This document shows, in pieces, positions 1 to 9,094 of a stretch of DNA of 64,000 nucleotides. The DNA is from Aureisphaera sp963669405. Its GTDB lineage: Bacteria; Bacteroidota; Bacteroidia; Flavobacteriales; Flavobacteriaceae. The translations under genes were made by a program, and so were the position numbers. The stretch lies in NCBI GenBank assembly GCA_963669405.2, contig CAXXHF010000002.1:1116001-1180000 (forward strand), in the 5' to 3' direction. The notes below the pieces were generated by a model, which saw only the letters and a program-made list of their open reading frames with translations, did no database searches and was not told the DNA's origin. Position 1 is the first letter of the stretch. Every line of letters begins with the position of its first letter.

Positions 1-506
1 TTCCAGGCTTGAATATCTCCAGCATCCAACGTAAATTGACGGATATATTCTGGATCTACTATACCTTCAGCGTTGTACTGCTCAATACCCAAATCTGTAG
101 TATCACTGTACACCAAAGAAGCTCCTAGATCTTGCAAGGTTCTTTTTTCGGTAAAATAAGAGTCCGCATATACGTGCTCTATTTCTCCGGTTCTGATCCC
201 TTTTACCAAAACGTCATACAATGAACGTCTTTCTGCACCAATGTTGTTGGTATCGATTGGGTAATATAATGGGAAATTAACTCTCTCATCAAGATCTATA
301 TACTCCCAAGTGGTTTTAGACCAAAGTACATCACGCTCATCTACGTAACCGTATGGTAACGGTTCATCATTATCATAAGTGATTTGTTCTTCTGTCTTTA
401 CCCCAATCTCATCGGGAGTCTTGGCATTAAGGATATTAATTTGTGCCATTGCACTAACACCCATTAATAGGCCAATTCCACTTAAAACAACATGTCTCAA
501 ATTCAT
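1..506 (-). CDS. gldN: T9SS/gliding motility protein GldN (5' part only; 3' end lies beyond the window)
   Basis: The reading frame runs from the ATG at 504-506 off the left edge, giving the first 168 residues. It opens with a signal peptide (MNLRHVVLSG... to about AMAQ), so the product is exported to the periplasm. In the family, GldN works with GldM and GldK as part of the periplasmic ring/shaft of the type IX secretion system. The visible part has the features I recognise for GldN: an acidic N-terminal stretch, then DERDVLWSKTTWEYIDLDER and a YYPIDTNN segment. It is the last gene of the gldK-gldL-gldM-gldN run and starts 19 bases after gldM. Identification rests on both sequence and gene order. 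Confidence 0.93.
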   Translation of the reverse strand, partial: MNLRHVVLSGIGLLMGVSAMAQINILNAKTPDEIGVKTEEQITYDNDEPLPYGYVDERDVLWSKTTWEYIDLDERVNFPLYYPIDTNNIGAERRSLYDVLVKGIRTGEIEHVYADSYFTEKRTLQDLGASLVYSDTTDLGIEQYNAEGIVDPEYIRQFTLDAGDIQAW

Positions 507-525
507 AAAAACGAAATTTTACTTT

Positions 526-2130
526 TTAGTTTGTCAACTCAATACATACTGGAGAAATCTTCTTCAGTTTGTATCCTGAGTTATTTGCAATTCTTGCGTT
601 GATGTCGAAAATTTGAACAGTCTCACCACGCTTTGCTCTACGCAATGCGTTTTTGGCTGGTCCGTCTAATTTTCTTCCATTTACTGCAACAGTTGGCTGT
701 CCAGAAACTTTAAACTTAAATCCAGTAACGTTAAGATTAAGATCGAAATCGAAATCTTCTAACATAGCACCTACACTTGAAATTTCAAGGCCTTGACGTT
801 GCATACGTACACATCCTCCATCTCCTGTTTCCCCACGAATGGTTCCTGTTGGACGAGGAATATCTTTAATTCTGAATTCTGATGTAGTATTTACTACTTG
901 ACCATCTGGCAAAGTACCTCTAGCATTAATGCTTACAGTTCTACCTTGAGCTGGTCTCATAGTATATTTACTTCCAGAAGCTTTACTTAAACCTGTAGCA
1001 GATGCACTTACTTTGTTATCTGGAATTCCAGGGATAGAAATCGTCATTGGATTATCTACTCCACGGTATACCACATTCATTTTATCAGCAGAAATTACAG
1101 CAGCATTAGGCTTGGAAATAGTAGCGAAACCAGTTTTTACCGGAACTTCTACTTCTTCTCCTCCTTCACCGTAGTAAAGGAAACCTTCAATCTTGTGATC
1201 TCCAGGAGCACCAGCACCAACTTTTAGTTTGATAGCACCACCTTCAATGGTATAATCTCTATCTCTTTCTAAAGCACGACCATCTAAGGTTAGGGCTTCT
1301 CGTTGTGGTTGTGTACTCGCATCTGTACGACCTAACATAATTGCTCCATCAAAAACTTCACCTGAATAGAATGCAGATTTAGAAGCATTCATGATGGTAG
1401 AATAGTTGCTGAAAGATAATGCAGCAGCTTGTTTACCAGAAAGCATTTTTGATAATAGTTCGCTCTTGGTCGTTTTAATATCCGCTTGAAATTGTGTCAA
1501 TTTAGTTAAAGAAGCAACTAATGGGAAACCTTCGTAGTGGTAACGTAACCAATCTCTGTTTGTTCCATCACTTGCCTTTACCTTATCTGAAGCATTGAAG
1601 TTTTCATCAATGGATCTCTTAATGTCATCCAGATTGTTAATTTGCGTTGATAATGCAGAATCTGCTTCGATAGAAGCAAACAAAGCATCCATTTTGGTAC
1701 GGTATTCATTAATTTTATTAACAAATTCCTGTCCTTCTGGCTTGTATTTGTCTGCATTAAAGAAACGTCGATCAAAGAAATCTGCTTTATCCATTATCTC
1801 ATAGTCTTCTGGATCTTCCAAATCTTTGATAGCTTCACTTTTTAAGGTGGTTAAATAACCATCTAGTTCATTGGAAATAGCGTCTACTTCTTTTGCCTTT
1901 TCCAATACGGCTCCGTATTGCTCAGGCTCATCTGTTGCTTTTGTAGCAAGGTTATCCATAAAAGCAAGGTTTCTTGCTGAAGTATCCGTATTTGCTTTTT
2001 CAATTTTCTTGTTCAATATTCCAAAGGCAGATAATACTTCTTTGGACATATTCAATGCCAACATAGCGATGAAAACCAAGTACATTAGGTTAATCATCTT
2101 TTGCCGCGGGGATAGTTTTCCTCCTGCCAT
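526..2130 (-). CDS. gldM: T9SS/gliding motor protein GldM
   Basis: A 534-residue protein starting MAGGKLSPRQKMINLMYLVF, the typical GldM opening: a short cytoplasmic tail, then one transmembrane helix (about residues 13-35). A long periplasmic part follows, helical first, then several beta domains. In the family, GldM pairs with GldL to form the proton-driven rotary motor of the type IX secretion system, and its periplasmic shaft reaches GldK/GldN. The length is normal for the family. It lies between gldL (42 bases upstream) and gldN (19 bases downstream) on the same strand, so co-transcription is likely. No defects are seen. Confidence 0.97.
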   Translation of the reverse strand: MAGGKLSPRQKMINLMYLVFIAMLALNMSKEVLSAFGILNKKIEKANTDTSARNLAFMDNLATKATDEPEQYGAVLEKAKEVDAISNELDGYLTTLKSEAIKDLEDPEDYEIMDKADFFDRRFFNADKYKPEGQEFVNKINEYRTKMDALFASIEADSALSTQINNLDDIKRSIDENFNASDKVKASDGTNRDWLRYHYEGFPLVASLTKLTQFQADIKTTKSELLSKMLSGKQAAALSFSNYSTIMNASKSAFYSGEVFDGAIMLGRTDASTQPQREALTLDGRALERDRDYTIEGGAIKLKVGAGAPGDHKIEGFLYYGEGGEEVEVPVKTGFATISKPNAAVISADKMNVVYRGVDNPMTISIPGIPDNKVSASATGLSKASGSKYTMRPAQGRTVSINARGTLPDGQVVNTTSEFRIKDIPRPTGTIRGETGDGGCVRMQRQGLEISSVGAMLEDFDFDLNLNVTGFKFKVSGQPTVAVNGRKLDGPAKNALRRAKRGETVQIFDINARIANNSGYKLKKISPVCIELTN

Positions 2131-2172
2131 TTTTTCTCTTTTTAAAGATTAATAATACAGTTAAAAAACTAA

Positions 2173-2814
2173 TTAGTTTTTATTGCTCATGGCAGATAAC
2201 ATTCCTCCATAAACTCCATTCAATGAAGAAAGGTTGGTTGCTAAGTGCTCCATTTGAGCTTTCAACTGAGCAGCGTTTTCAACAACTTGCTCATTTACTT
2301 CGGCCTGACGGCTTGTAGATTCTACCTGTACTTTATAAAGGCTGTTTAAAGATTCCATTTGCGCAGCAGCTAAAGCCATTTCTTCACTGTACTTTTTAGT
2401 AGAGTTCATTGCTTCTGCAGTAGGAGCCATTCCTTTGGCAGCACCTTCAAAAGAACGAATGCTATCACTTAAACTATTCATTAACTCACCATCAATTTTA
2501 GCACCTTTAAGCATTTCGTCTAGTTTCTTAGACAATAATCCTTGTGCATCTTCTGGTTGTTTTTTGTCTTTTCCTTTTCCTCCAGCTAGTTCTGGGTATA
2601 CTAAAGACCAATCTAAATCGTCATCTACTGGCTCGAAAGCAGAGATTGCAAAAATGATTGCTTCAGTAATCAATCCAATAGCTAAAAGAAGCCCACCATT
2701 AAGTGGTCCCAACTCCCAGTGAAGGATCTTAAATAGGGCTCCTAAAATTACAATAGAAGCTCCCAGCCCGTAGGCCATGTTAAATAATTTCTTAGATGAT
2801 TTTGATTGTGCCAT
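2173..2814 (-). CDS. gldL: T9SS/gliding motor protein GldL
   Basis: A 213-residue inner-membrane protein with two transmembrane helices in the first 65 residues, then a cytoplasmic, partly coiled-coil tail. Glu51 in the second helix (GLITEAIIFAISAFEP) aligns with the glutamate that family studies link to proton passage. The HWELGP turn between the helices is also typical. GldL is the stator/ion channel partner of GldM. The stop codon lies within an 18-base perfect palindrome that continues into the gldL-gldM spacer. It is preceded by gldK, with a 62-base gap. Confidence 0.97.
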   Translation of the reverse strand: MAQSKSSKKLFNMAYGLGASIVILGALFKILHWELGPLNGGLLLAIGLITEAIIFAISAFEPVDDDLDWSLVYPELAGGKGKDKKQPEDAQGLLSKKLDEMLKGAKIDGELMNSLSDSIRSFEGAAKGMAPTAEAMNSTKKYSEEMALAAAQMESLNSLYKVQVESTSRQAEVNEQVVENAAQLKAQMEHLATNLSSLNGVYGGMLSAMSNKN

Positions 2815-2876
2815 AATACAATTTTTAAGTTAAGTTAAGTTTTAAAATTTAGGTTAAGATTCAAGATTTTATAAGA

Positions 2877-4250
2877 CTAACGAGCGTCTCCGAAGTTTTT
2901 GTTCAATGTAACATCGGTACCCATATAATCTTGTACGGTTCTAAAGCCAATATAACTTCTTGCTGAATCTGCATACTCATAATCACGAGTACTAACTTGC
3001 AGGAAGTATGCAACATCTTTCCAAGATCCTCCACGGACCACCTTTCTCATGTTCTTATCGTCATTTACATTAGGGTTCATGGTTGAAGAATACTCGTAAG
3101 AATCTGGGTCGTAAGAAGAAGCTACCCACTCACTCACGTTTCCAGCCATGTTGTATAAGTTATAGTCGTTAGGCTCATAAGCATCGGCCTCAACTGTATA
3201 TAATGCTTGGTCTGCTGCATAATCTCCACGCAAAGGCTTGAAGTTTGCCATAAAACATCCTCGATCATTCTTAGCATAAGGCCCTCCCCATGGGAATGTA
3301 GCAGATTCTAGACCACCTCGGGCAGCATATTCCCACTCGGCTTCTCCAGGAAGTCTAAAAGAATTTACATGCTGACGGCTTCTAGATTTTTGGTATGCAT
3401 TTTTATACAAGGTTCTCCAAGCACAAAATGCTTTAGCTTGTTTCCAGCTTACTCCTACCACAGGATAATCTCCATACGCCTCATGCCAAAAATAGTCATT
3501 GTGCATAGGCTCATTATATGAATAATTGAAATCTTTGATCCATACGGTAGTATCTGGATAAATAGATACTGTATCTTTTCTAATAAAGTCTTTTCTTCTT
3601 TGGTCTTTAGCTCTGGCTGCCGCTTGAATATCCATATGGGTGTACTGGAACAACAATTTTGAAACATCTATCGTTCTTTGTCCATTGTAAGCTTCTTCAG
3701 CTGGGATATACATAGTGTCCATCACTTCTGTATAGTACTCATCAGGGTATTCTCCTGTCTCCCAAATAAGGTCGACCTCATTATTTACTTTACGACCGGC
3801 ATAGAAATCTTCACCCATACCATAATAATTGTCGTACATATATTGTTCATAAGGAGTCATTTCTTCGTTCTCCTGATCTACAAAAGCAAATTCACCAATA
3901 CCTCCGTCTCCAGGTGTGGCCCCTACTTCATCAGCAAGAATTGCCAATTTCAATCGAACTGTAGAGTCACGAACCCATTCAACAAATTGTCTATACTCAG
4001 AATTGGTTATTTCGGTTTCGTCCATGTAGAAGGAACGCACCGTAACTGTTCTTGTAGGAGCATCGTTTACTGCTACAAAATCATCGTCTGCCTTACCCAT
4101 GATGAAAGAACCACCGGGGATAAGTGTCATACCATAAGGCTTTTGAGGGTACCATTTCTTACCTTTTGTTCCGACAAGTTCTCCTCTGTCTCCAGAGTTA
4201 CAACTAAACAAAAAGGCTACCATCGCAGTGAATGCAATTAACTTCTTCAT
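2877..4250 (-). CDS. gldK: T9SS/gliding lipoprotein GldK
   Basis: A 457-residue lipoprotein: the signal MKKLIAFTAMVAFLFSC places the lipidated Cys at residue 17. The rest is a formylglycine-generating-enzyme-like (SUMF1/GldK) fold, with MTLIPGGSFIMGKADDDF near residue 40 and the typical C-terminal VRGGSWKD and GFRTVQDY motifs. In the family, GldK forms the outer-membrane-associated periplasmic ring with GldN and is not an enzyme. It is the first gene of the gldKLMN run. I could not place a clear -7 box in the 114 bases before it. Confidence 0.96.
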   Translation of the reverse strand: MKKLIAFTAMVAFLFSCNSGDRGELVGTKGKKWYPQKPYGMTLIPGGSFIMGKADDDFVAVNDAPTRTVTVRSFYMDETEITNSEYRQFVEWVRDSTVRLKLAILADEVGATPGDGGIGEFAFVDQENEEMTPYEQYMYDNYYGMGEDFYAGRKVNNEVDLIWETGEYPDEYYTEVMDTMYIPAEEAYNGQRTIDVSKLLFQYTHMDIQAAARAKDQRRKDFIRKDTVSIYPDTTVWIKDFNYSYNEPMHNDYFWHEAYGDYPVVGVSWKQAKAFCAWRTLYKNAYQKSRSRQHVNSFRLPGEAEWEYAARGGLESATFPWGGPYAKNDRGCFMANFKPLRGDYAADQALYTVEADAYEPNDYNLYNMAGNVSEWVASSYDPDSYEYSSTMNPNVNDDKNMRKVVRGGSWKDVAYFLQVSTRDYEYADSARSYIGFRTVQDYMGTDVTLNKNFGDAR

Positions 4251-4364
4251 AGGTATTTAGGTTAAATTATGTAAGATTTAAGGGCGTAAACCTATCTATA
4301 AAATTTCAAAAAAACAACAATTTTTTCAAAAAACCCTTAAACCCCGTTTTCTTAGTTTGTTTGA

Positions 4365-5528
4365 TTATACTTCATTTTTCCGGCGGGCTTTAAACCACCT
4401 TTCAGGAATTTCCTGATTTATTGCACTCAAATATTCGCCATAAGTGCAAGGTAATAACGTATGTCTTTTTAATTTATTATTAACATTTGAAAAAAAAGGT
4501 AATTCTATCCACCAACGACCTGTTTTATGGCTCTTTTTGAACACTAAAACTTCGTCCCCAATGGGCACTTTATAGGTGGTATAGTTTATTTCACTGTCAA
4601 AATCCTCATCATCTATCCTAAAATTCACCCCTTCTATAAAGTACCAAATCATCTGCGCAATTAGTAAGGAGGAACTCTCTGATGTTTCAAAATTCTTCAA
4701 TTCATACAAACCAAAAGAAGACACCTTATTGCTTATGCCTGCATATCTTGCAATAGCACAGATTTCTCTGCTGTCAAATCCATTAGGACCCGAACTAGTA
4801 TTATAACTCAATTCCGAAGCTTTTATTGCTGTCACATCGATTGCCACCAGATCAGCATCCCGCATAATGGGCTCTACCAAAGTAATGTCCCCGGTCACCT
4901 TGCCCAACCTATAGGCATCAAAATACAACTTCTCCATTAATGCAATCTCAGCTGGAGGATTATCATAAGACTGATACCCAAGTACACTATAATTAAATAG
5001 ATTATACGGCTTGTCAATTATAATTTTTCCGATATAAGATATATTGGAAATAGGTTGCTCTGCATCTCCCAAATCGAAACGATGATCTACATTAACCATA
5101 TTGATCATCTTTTTGTGAGCATCATAGGCTCTGTAGTGGGCATATAATGAATCTTGGCTTCCTCCCAAAATTATAGGTAAAATCCCTTTGGAAAGAATAG
5201 CTTCTATAACGGTTCTGAATGCAAAGTAGGTATCTTCTACCGTAGCGCCCTTTTCAATATCACCAAGATCTACTATGGGATATGACCAATTTCCGGGGTA
5301 TAATGAATACAGGGCTTTTCGAATAGCATCAAAAGAAACATCTTCACCAATAAAATTGATATCATTCCTATTTTCCCGAACTCCTAAAATCGCAAAACGG
5401 ACTCCCTTCAAGGATGGAAGGTTTCCTTTGGTGTGATGAATTTCTATTTCCTTACCCAAAACTCCAAGAGGTAATATTTCCCTATGGGCTACTACTTTTT
5501 TGGAGACTGGGGAGAGAAATTCTATCAT
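4365..5528 (-). CDS. arginase/formimidoylglutamase-fold protein with altered metal motifs
   Basis: A 387-residue protein with the ureohydrolase (arginase/agmatinase/formimidoylglutamase) layout. The usual manganese ligands are mostly changed. The GG(D/G)H motif reads GGSQD (residues 122-126), the DAHxD motif reads VDHRFD (147-152), and the SxDxD motif reads AIDVTAI (229-235), keeping only its first Asp. Normal hydrolase activity is therefore doubtful. The start codon abuts the topA stop, so it is probably co-transcribed with topA, and gldK follows. The automatic name would be formimidoylglutamase. I keep the fold and leave the reaction open. Confidence 0.8.
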   Translation of the reverse strand: MIEFLSPVSKKVVAHREILPLGVLGKEIEIHHTKGNLPSLKGVRFAILGVRENRNDINFIGEDVSFDAIRKALYSLYPGNWSYPIVDLGDIEKGATVEDTYFAFRTVIEAILSKGILPIILGGSQDSLYAHYRAYDAHKKMINMVNVDHRFDLGDAEQPISNISYIGKIIIDKPYNLFNYSVLGYQSYDNPPAEIALMEKLYFDAYRLGKVTGDITLVEPIMRDADLVAIDVTAIKASELSYNTSSGPNGFDSREICAIARYAGISNKVSSFGLYELKNFETSESSSLLIAQMIWYFIEGVNFRIDDEDFDSEINYTTYKVPIGDEVLVFKKSHKTGRWWIELPFFSNVNNKLKRHTLLPCTYGEYLSAINQEIPERWFKARRKNEV

Positions 5529-8024
5529 TTACTTTTTCTTGGCTGTCGCTTTCTTTTTTCTTGTAGTTTTCTTTGGCGCATTCTTTTCCAGCAATTCCTG
5601 GGCTTGCTCCAAAGTCATTTTATCGGCTTTGGTAGTTTTTGGAAGCTCTACCTTGGTTTTTCCTTTAATAAGGTTAAAACGCCCCCAACGAGCTTTCTCC
5701 AACCGAATACCTTCTTCTGGCCATTCGTTGATCAACTTGTCGATCTCTTTTTGTTTCTTGTCTTCTATAAGCTGAACAATATCTGCATCGGAAAGATTAT
5801 CGAAATCATATTTCTTATTTACATTTATGAACATGTTGTTCCATTTAATAAATGGACCAAACCTCCCTTTTCCTTTTTGCACGGGCATATCTTCATAAAT
5901 GTATATAGGAGCATCTGCTTTTTTCTTTTCCTCTATTAACCCAGCAGCAGTTTCCATAGTAACATCTAACGGATCCATTCCTTTTGGCAAAGAAATAAAC
6001 TTGGAGCCAAACCGAATGTAAGGCCCATAACGGCCATTAGCTACTTCTACTTCTTGAGCATCATATACTCCCAAGGATTTTGGAAGTTTGAATAAATCCA
6101 TCACTTCCTCGAATGTTACCAAATGCAACTGTTGATCTGGACGTAAGCTCGCAAATTTCTTTTCCTCATCATCTGGACCACCTATTTGAGCCATAGGACC
6201 AAATTTTCCCAATCGAACCAAAACGGGTTTACCAGTTTCAGGATCTTCTCCCAAAATACGCTCTCCGCTCTCACGTTCTGCATTTTCTTGTACATCTTCT
6301 ACATGCGGATGGAATTTTGCATAGAAATCCTTCATCATAGAAGTCCATTCTTCTTTACCTTCGGCAATGGCATCGAAATCTTCTTCTACCTTCGCCGTAA
6401 AGTTATAATCAAGAATATCGTCAAAATGCCCCACTAAGAAATCATTCACGATCATTCCTATATCTGTAGGCACCATTTTTCCTTTATCGCTCCCTATGGT
6501 TTCAGACAACTTTTTGTCTTCAATAGTATCTTGCTTTAATTGAAGTTGAGCATAGGTTCGCTCTATCCCTTCCACAGTACCCTTTTCTACATAGTTTCTA
6601 TTTACAATAGTAGAAATGGTAGGGGCATAAGTAGATGGTCTTCCAATCCCTAATTCTTCCAATTGCTTCACCAAAGAAGCTTCTGTATATCGATATGGAG
6701 GACGTGTGAAGCGCTCCGTTGCTGTAATGTAATTATTTCCAAGAACGTCACTTACTTGAAGCTTTGGCAACATTCCGTCCTGCTCTTCCTCTTCAAAATC
6801 GGTCCCTTCCAAATACACTTTTAGGAATCCATCGAATTTTATCATTTCCCCATTCGCAGAAAATTGTTCGCTCACAGATTGAGCACTCAACACATCTATC
6901 TTTACATTGGTACGCTCCAATTGAGCATCACTCATTTGAGAAGCTATTGTACGTTTCCATATAAGATGGTACAAGCGCTCCTGATCGTAATCACCACTAA
7001 TGGTATGCCTAGACATATCGGTTGGACGAATGGCCTCGTGAGCCTCTTGTGCTCCTTTTGCCTTTCCTTTATAATTTCTAGGCTGGCTGTAATTTGCCCC
7101 AAAGGAGCTTGCAATTTCTTCTTGCGCAGCATTCCTAGCATCCTGAGAAAGATTCACACTATCCGTTCTCATATATGTAATTAATCCCGCCTCATACAAA
7201 CGTTGTGCGATGGTCATGGTCTTACTTACCGAGAAATAAAGCTTACGAGAGGCTTCCTGTTGGAGTGTTGAAGTTGTAAATGGTGGTGCAGGGGATTTCT
7301 TTGCTGGCTTTTTTACAAGATCGGCTACTTTATAATTAGCACCTATATTCTTTTGAAGAAACGCCCTTGCTTCTGCTTCTGTTGTAAAATTCTTCGGAAG
7401 CTTCGCTTTAAACTTATTTCCGTTTTCAGTAGTAAACTCTGCATCGACTCTATAGGAAGCAACTGGGTTGAACTTTTCGATTTCACGTTCACGCTCCACA
7501 ATAAGGCGAACTGCAACAGATTGCACCCTACCTGCAGAAAGACCTCCTTTTACTTTTTTCCAAAGTACCGGAGACAATTCATAACCCACCAGACGATCTA
7601 ATACACGTCTTGCTTGTTGGGCATTTACCAAGTTGTAATCTATTTGTCGTGGATTTTCAATAGCCTTAAGAATGGCCGATTTTGTAATCTCGTGAAAAAC
7701 GATTCGTCTTGTCTTCTCTTTTTCCAGTTTTAGCGATTCTGCCAAGTGCCAAGCAATGGCTTCTCCTTCCCGGTCCTCATCACTAGCCAGCCAAACCATT
7801 TCTGCTTTTTTGGCCAGTGCCTTGAGCTCTTTAACCAAGCTCTTCTTGTCACTGGAGATTATATATTTTGGAGCAAACCCTTTTTCTACATCCACCCCCA
7901 ACTCTTTGGCTGGAAGGTCTGCAATGTGTCCAAAACTTGAGGTTACCTTAAAATCTTTCCCAAGAAATTTTTCAATGGTTTTGGCTTTTGCCGGCGACTC
8001 CACAATCACTAAATTCTTTGCCAT
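5529..8024 (-). CDS. topA: DNA topoisomerase I
   Basis: An 831-residue type IA topoisomerase that relaxes negative supercoils. The Toprim domain is at the N-terminus (MAKNLVIVESPAKAKTIEKF, then ASDEDREGEAIAWH with the acidic metal-binding residues). The catalytic domain contains LITYMRTDSVNLS, where Tyr is the nucleophile. The C-terminal part has repeated topoisomerase C-terminal (GRYGPYI / GRFGPFI) modules without the zinc fingers of E. coli TopA, and a Lys-rich tail (KKTTRKKKATAKKK) that probably binds DNA. Length and tail are normal for Bacteroidetes. A -7 box lies 19 bases before the start. Confidence 0.98.
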   Translation of the reverse strand: MAKNLVIVESPAKAKTIEKFLGKDFKVTSSFGHIADLPAKELGVDVEKGFAPKYIISSDKKSLVKELKALAKKAEMVWLASDEDREGEAIAWHLAESLKLEKEKTRRIVFHEITKSAILKAIENPRQIDYNLVNAQQARRVLDRLVGYELSPVLWKKVKGGLSAGRVQSVAVRLIVEREREIEKFNPVASYRVDAEFTTENGNKFKAKLPKNFTTEAEARAFLQKNIGANYKVADLVKKPAKKSPAPPFTTSTLQQEASRKLYFSVSKTMTIAQRLYEAGLITYMRTDSVNLSQDARNAAQEEIASSFGANYSQPRNYKGKAKGAQEAHEAIRPTDMSRHTISGDYDQERLYHLIWKRTIASQMSDAQLERTNVKIDVLSAQSVSEQFSANGEMIKFDGFLKVYLEGTDFEEEEQDGMLPKLQVSDVLGNNYITATERFTRPPYRYTEASLVKQLEELGIGRPSTYAPTISTIVNRNYVEKGTVEGIERTYAQLQLKQDTIEDKKLSETIGSDKGKMVPTDIGMIVNDFLVGHFDDILDYNFTAKVEEDFDAIAEGKEEWTSMMKDFYAKFHPHVEDVQENAERESGERILGEDPETGKPVLVRLGKFGPMAQIGGPDDEEKKFASLRPDQQLHLVTFEEVMDLFKLPKSLGVYDAQEVEVANGRYGPYIRFGSKFISLPKGMDPLDVTMETAAGLIEEKKKADAPIYIYEDMPVQKGKGRFGPFIKWNNMFINVNKKYDFDNLSDADIVQLIEDKKQKEIDKLINEWPEEGIRLEKARWGRFNLIKGKTKVELPKTTKADKMTLEQAQELLEKNAPKKTTRKKKATAKKK

Positions 8025-8043
8025 AGTCCGTAAATTTGGAGTA

Positions 8044-8051
8044 CAAAAGTA
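8044..8051 (-). promoter_or_regulatory. putative -7 box (TACTTTTG) of topA
   Basis: Read on the minus strand, this is TACTTTTG, a full match to the Bacteroidetes -7 consensus TAnnTTTG. It lies 19 bases before the topA start. I see no convincing TTTG -33 element at the usual distance. It would drive topA and the arginase-fold gene. Confidence 0.5.
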
Positions 8052-8106
8052 TATGAATTTTTTAATACGCTCAGAAACACCCCAAGTTTTAAGCTTCCCT
8101 TAACAT

Positions 8107-8142
8107 CAAAAAAAGAGTCAAGGGAAAAAAATCCTTGACTCT
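8107..8142 (-). terminator. rho-independent terminator after the 8177-8959 membrane protein gene
   Basis: A perfect 10-bp stem (AGAGTCAAGG paired with CCTTGACTCT) with a 9-base loop. On the minus strand it is followed by a run of seven T. It lies 34 bases past the stop codon of the membrane protein gene. Confidence 0.8.
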
Positions 8143-8176
8143 AATTATACTTAAAAAGTGGTATTTATGAATTCAA

Positions 8177-8959
8177 TTAAATCTCTTCACTCTGTCCAAT
8201 ATTGGAAATAGAATCTGTATCGTCAAAGCCAACCGTTTCCTTATATATGTAATACAGAACTATATAGGTAAAAAAGACCGTCGCAATCATTCCAATATAA
8301 CAAAGAATTGCACCAAGAGAACCTAACAATCCAGCAACAAACAAAAGCCCAAATATGACAAACCAATATTTGTTACCAAGTTTAAAAGCAGCCTTAACAA
8401 TATCTCCCACACTCATTTCTTCATTGAAAACAAAAATAGGGAGTATCAATTGCAATGGAACAATAGCATAAAGCAATGGAATGTAACAAAGCAATGCAGC
8501 CAATAAGGCAATCCCCATTGTTGCCAGCGTAAGCATCACCAACTTACTAAAGTGTTTTTTGAAAATGGCAAAATAACCACCTGTATCTTCAGTGATCCCT
8601 AAATCTTCATTTTTAAGCACCTTCATAAAATTACCATAGATGGAATAGTTAACTGCCTGCATTATAAACGAAAGGACCAGTATAAAAAGAATCCAAACTA
8701 TCAAGATTATAGGTGAATATTGATCAAATGGAGAATTGGAATAATAAGGGTCATAACCTCCTGATAATGCATCCATATAAAACGGCATTAATGGGATATA
8801 GACTACTAAAATAAAAGGAATTACCACCACCAAACTCACCAGCACATGTATCAACCCTTGGGTAAACACTTTCTTGTACATTTCAAAACTTTTATTAAAA
8901 ATGTCTCCAAAGTCTGGAGCCTTAGAGTTTTCAATCTTTTTAAAAATAGGATGTTCCAT
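8177..8959 (-). CDS. multi-pass membrane protein of unknown function
   Basis: A 260-residue protein with about five or six hydrophobic segments (roughly residues 38-62, 85-110, 145-175, 185-205, 210-245). A soluble N-terminal stretch precedes them and an acidic C-terminus follows. The frame is open 60 bases further upstream, but I chose the ATG at 8957-8959. The extra residues look like non-coding AT-rich sequence and would overlap the miaB promoter region. Similar proteins in flavobacteria are annotated only as hypothetical membrane proteins. It is divergent from miaB and ends in its own terminator, so it is probably a single-gene unit. Confidence 0.75.
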   Translation of the reverse strand: MEHPIFKKIENSKAPDFGDIFNKSFEMYKKVFTQGLIHVLVSLVVVIPFILVVYIPLMPFYMDALSGGYDPYYSNSPFDQYSPIILIVWILFILVLSFIMQAVNYSIYGNFMKVLKNEDLGITEDTGGYFAIFKKHFSKLVMLTLATMGIALLAALLCYIPLLYAIVPLQLILPIFVFNEEMSVGDIVKAAFKLGNKYWFVIFGLLFVAGLLGSLGAILCYIGMIATVFFTYIVLYYIYKETVGFDDTDSISNIGQSEEI

Positions 8960-9019
8960 AAATGAATTGTTTTGGTTAGTTAATAATACTTGTAAATGTA
9001 ATAAAAAGAAAACTGCCAC

Positions 9020-9052
9020 TTTGTCATAAACCTCATTTTATTCCTATCTTTG
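9020..9052 (+). promoter_or_regulatory. putative promoter of miaB
   Basis: TTTG at 9020-9023 and TATCTTTG at 9045-9052 match the Bacteroidetes -33 (TTTG) and -7 (TAnnTTTG) elements, with 21 bases between them. This leaves a leader of about 35 bases before miaB. It is one of the clearest promoters in the window. Confidence 0.65.
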
Positions 9053-9094
9053 CATGTTCATTGCTATGTAAACGAAGACGGAGAGTAAGAAACT

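Noticed and set aside
3678..4241. A 187-codon open frame on the plus strand inside gldK.
   Set aside because: It is fully antisense to a conserved gene, has no domain and no promoter. It is a by-product of codon use.
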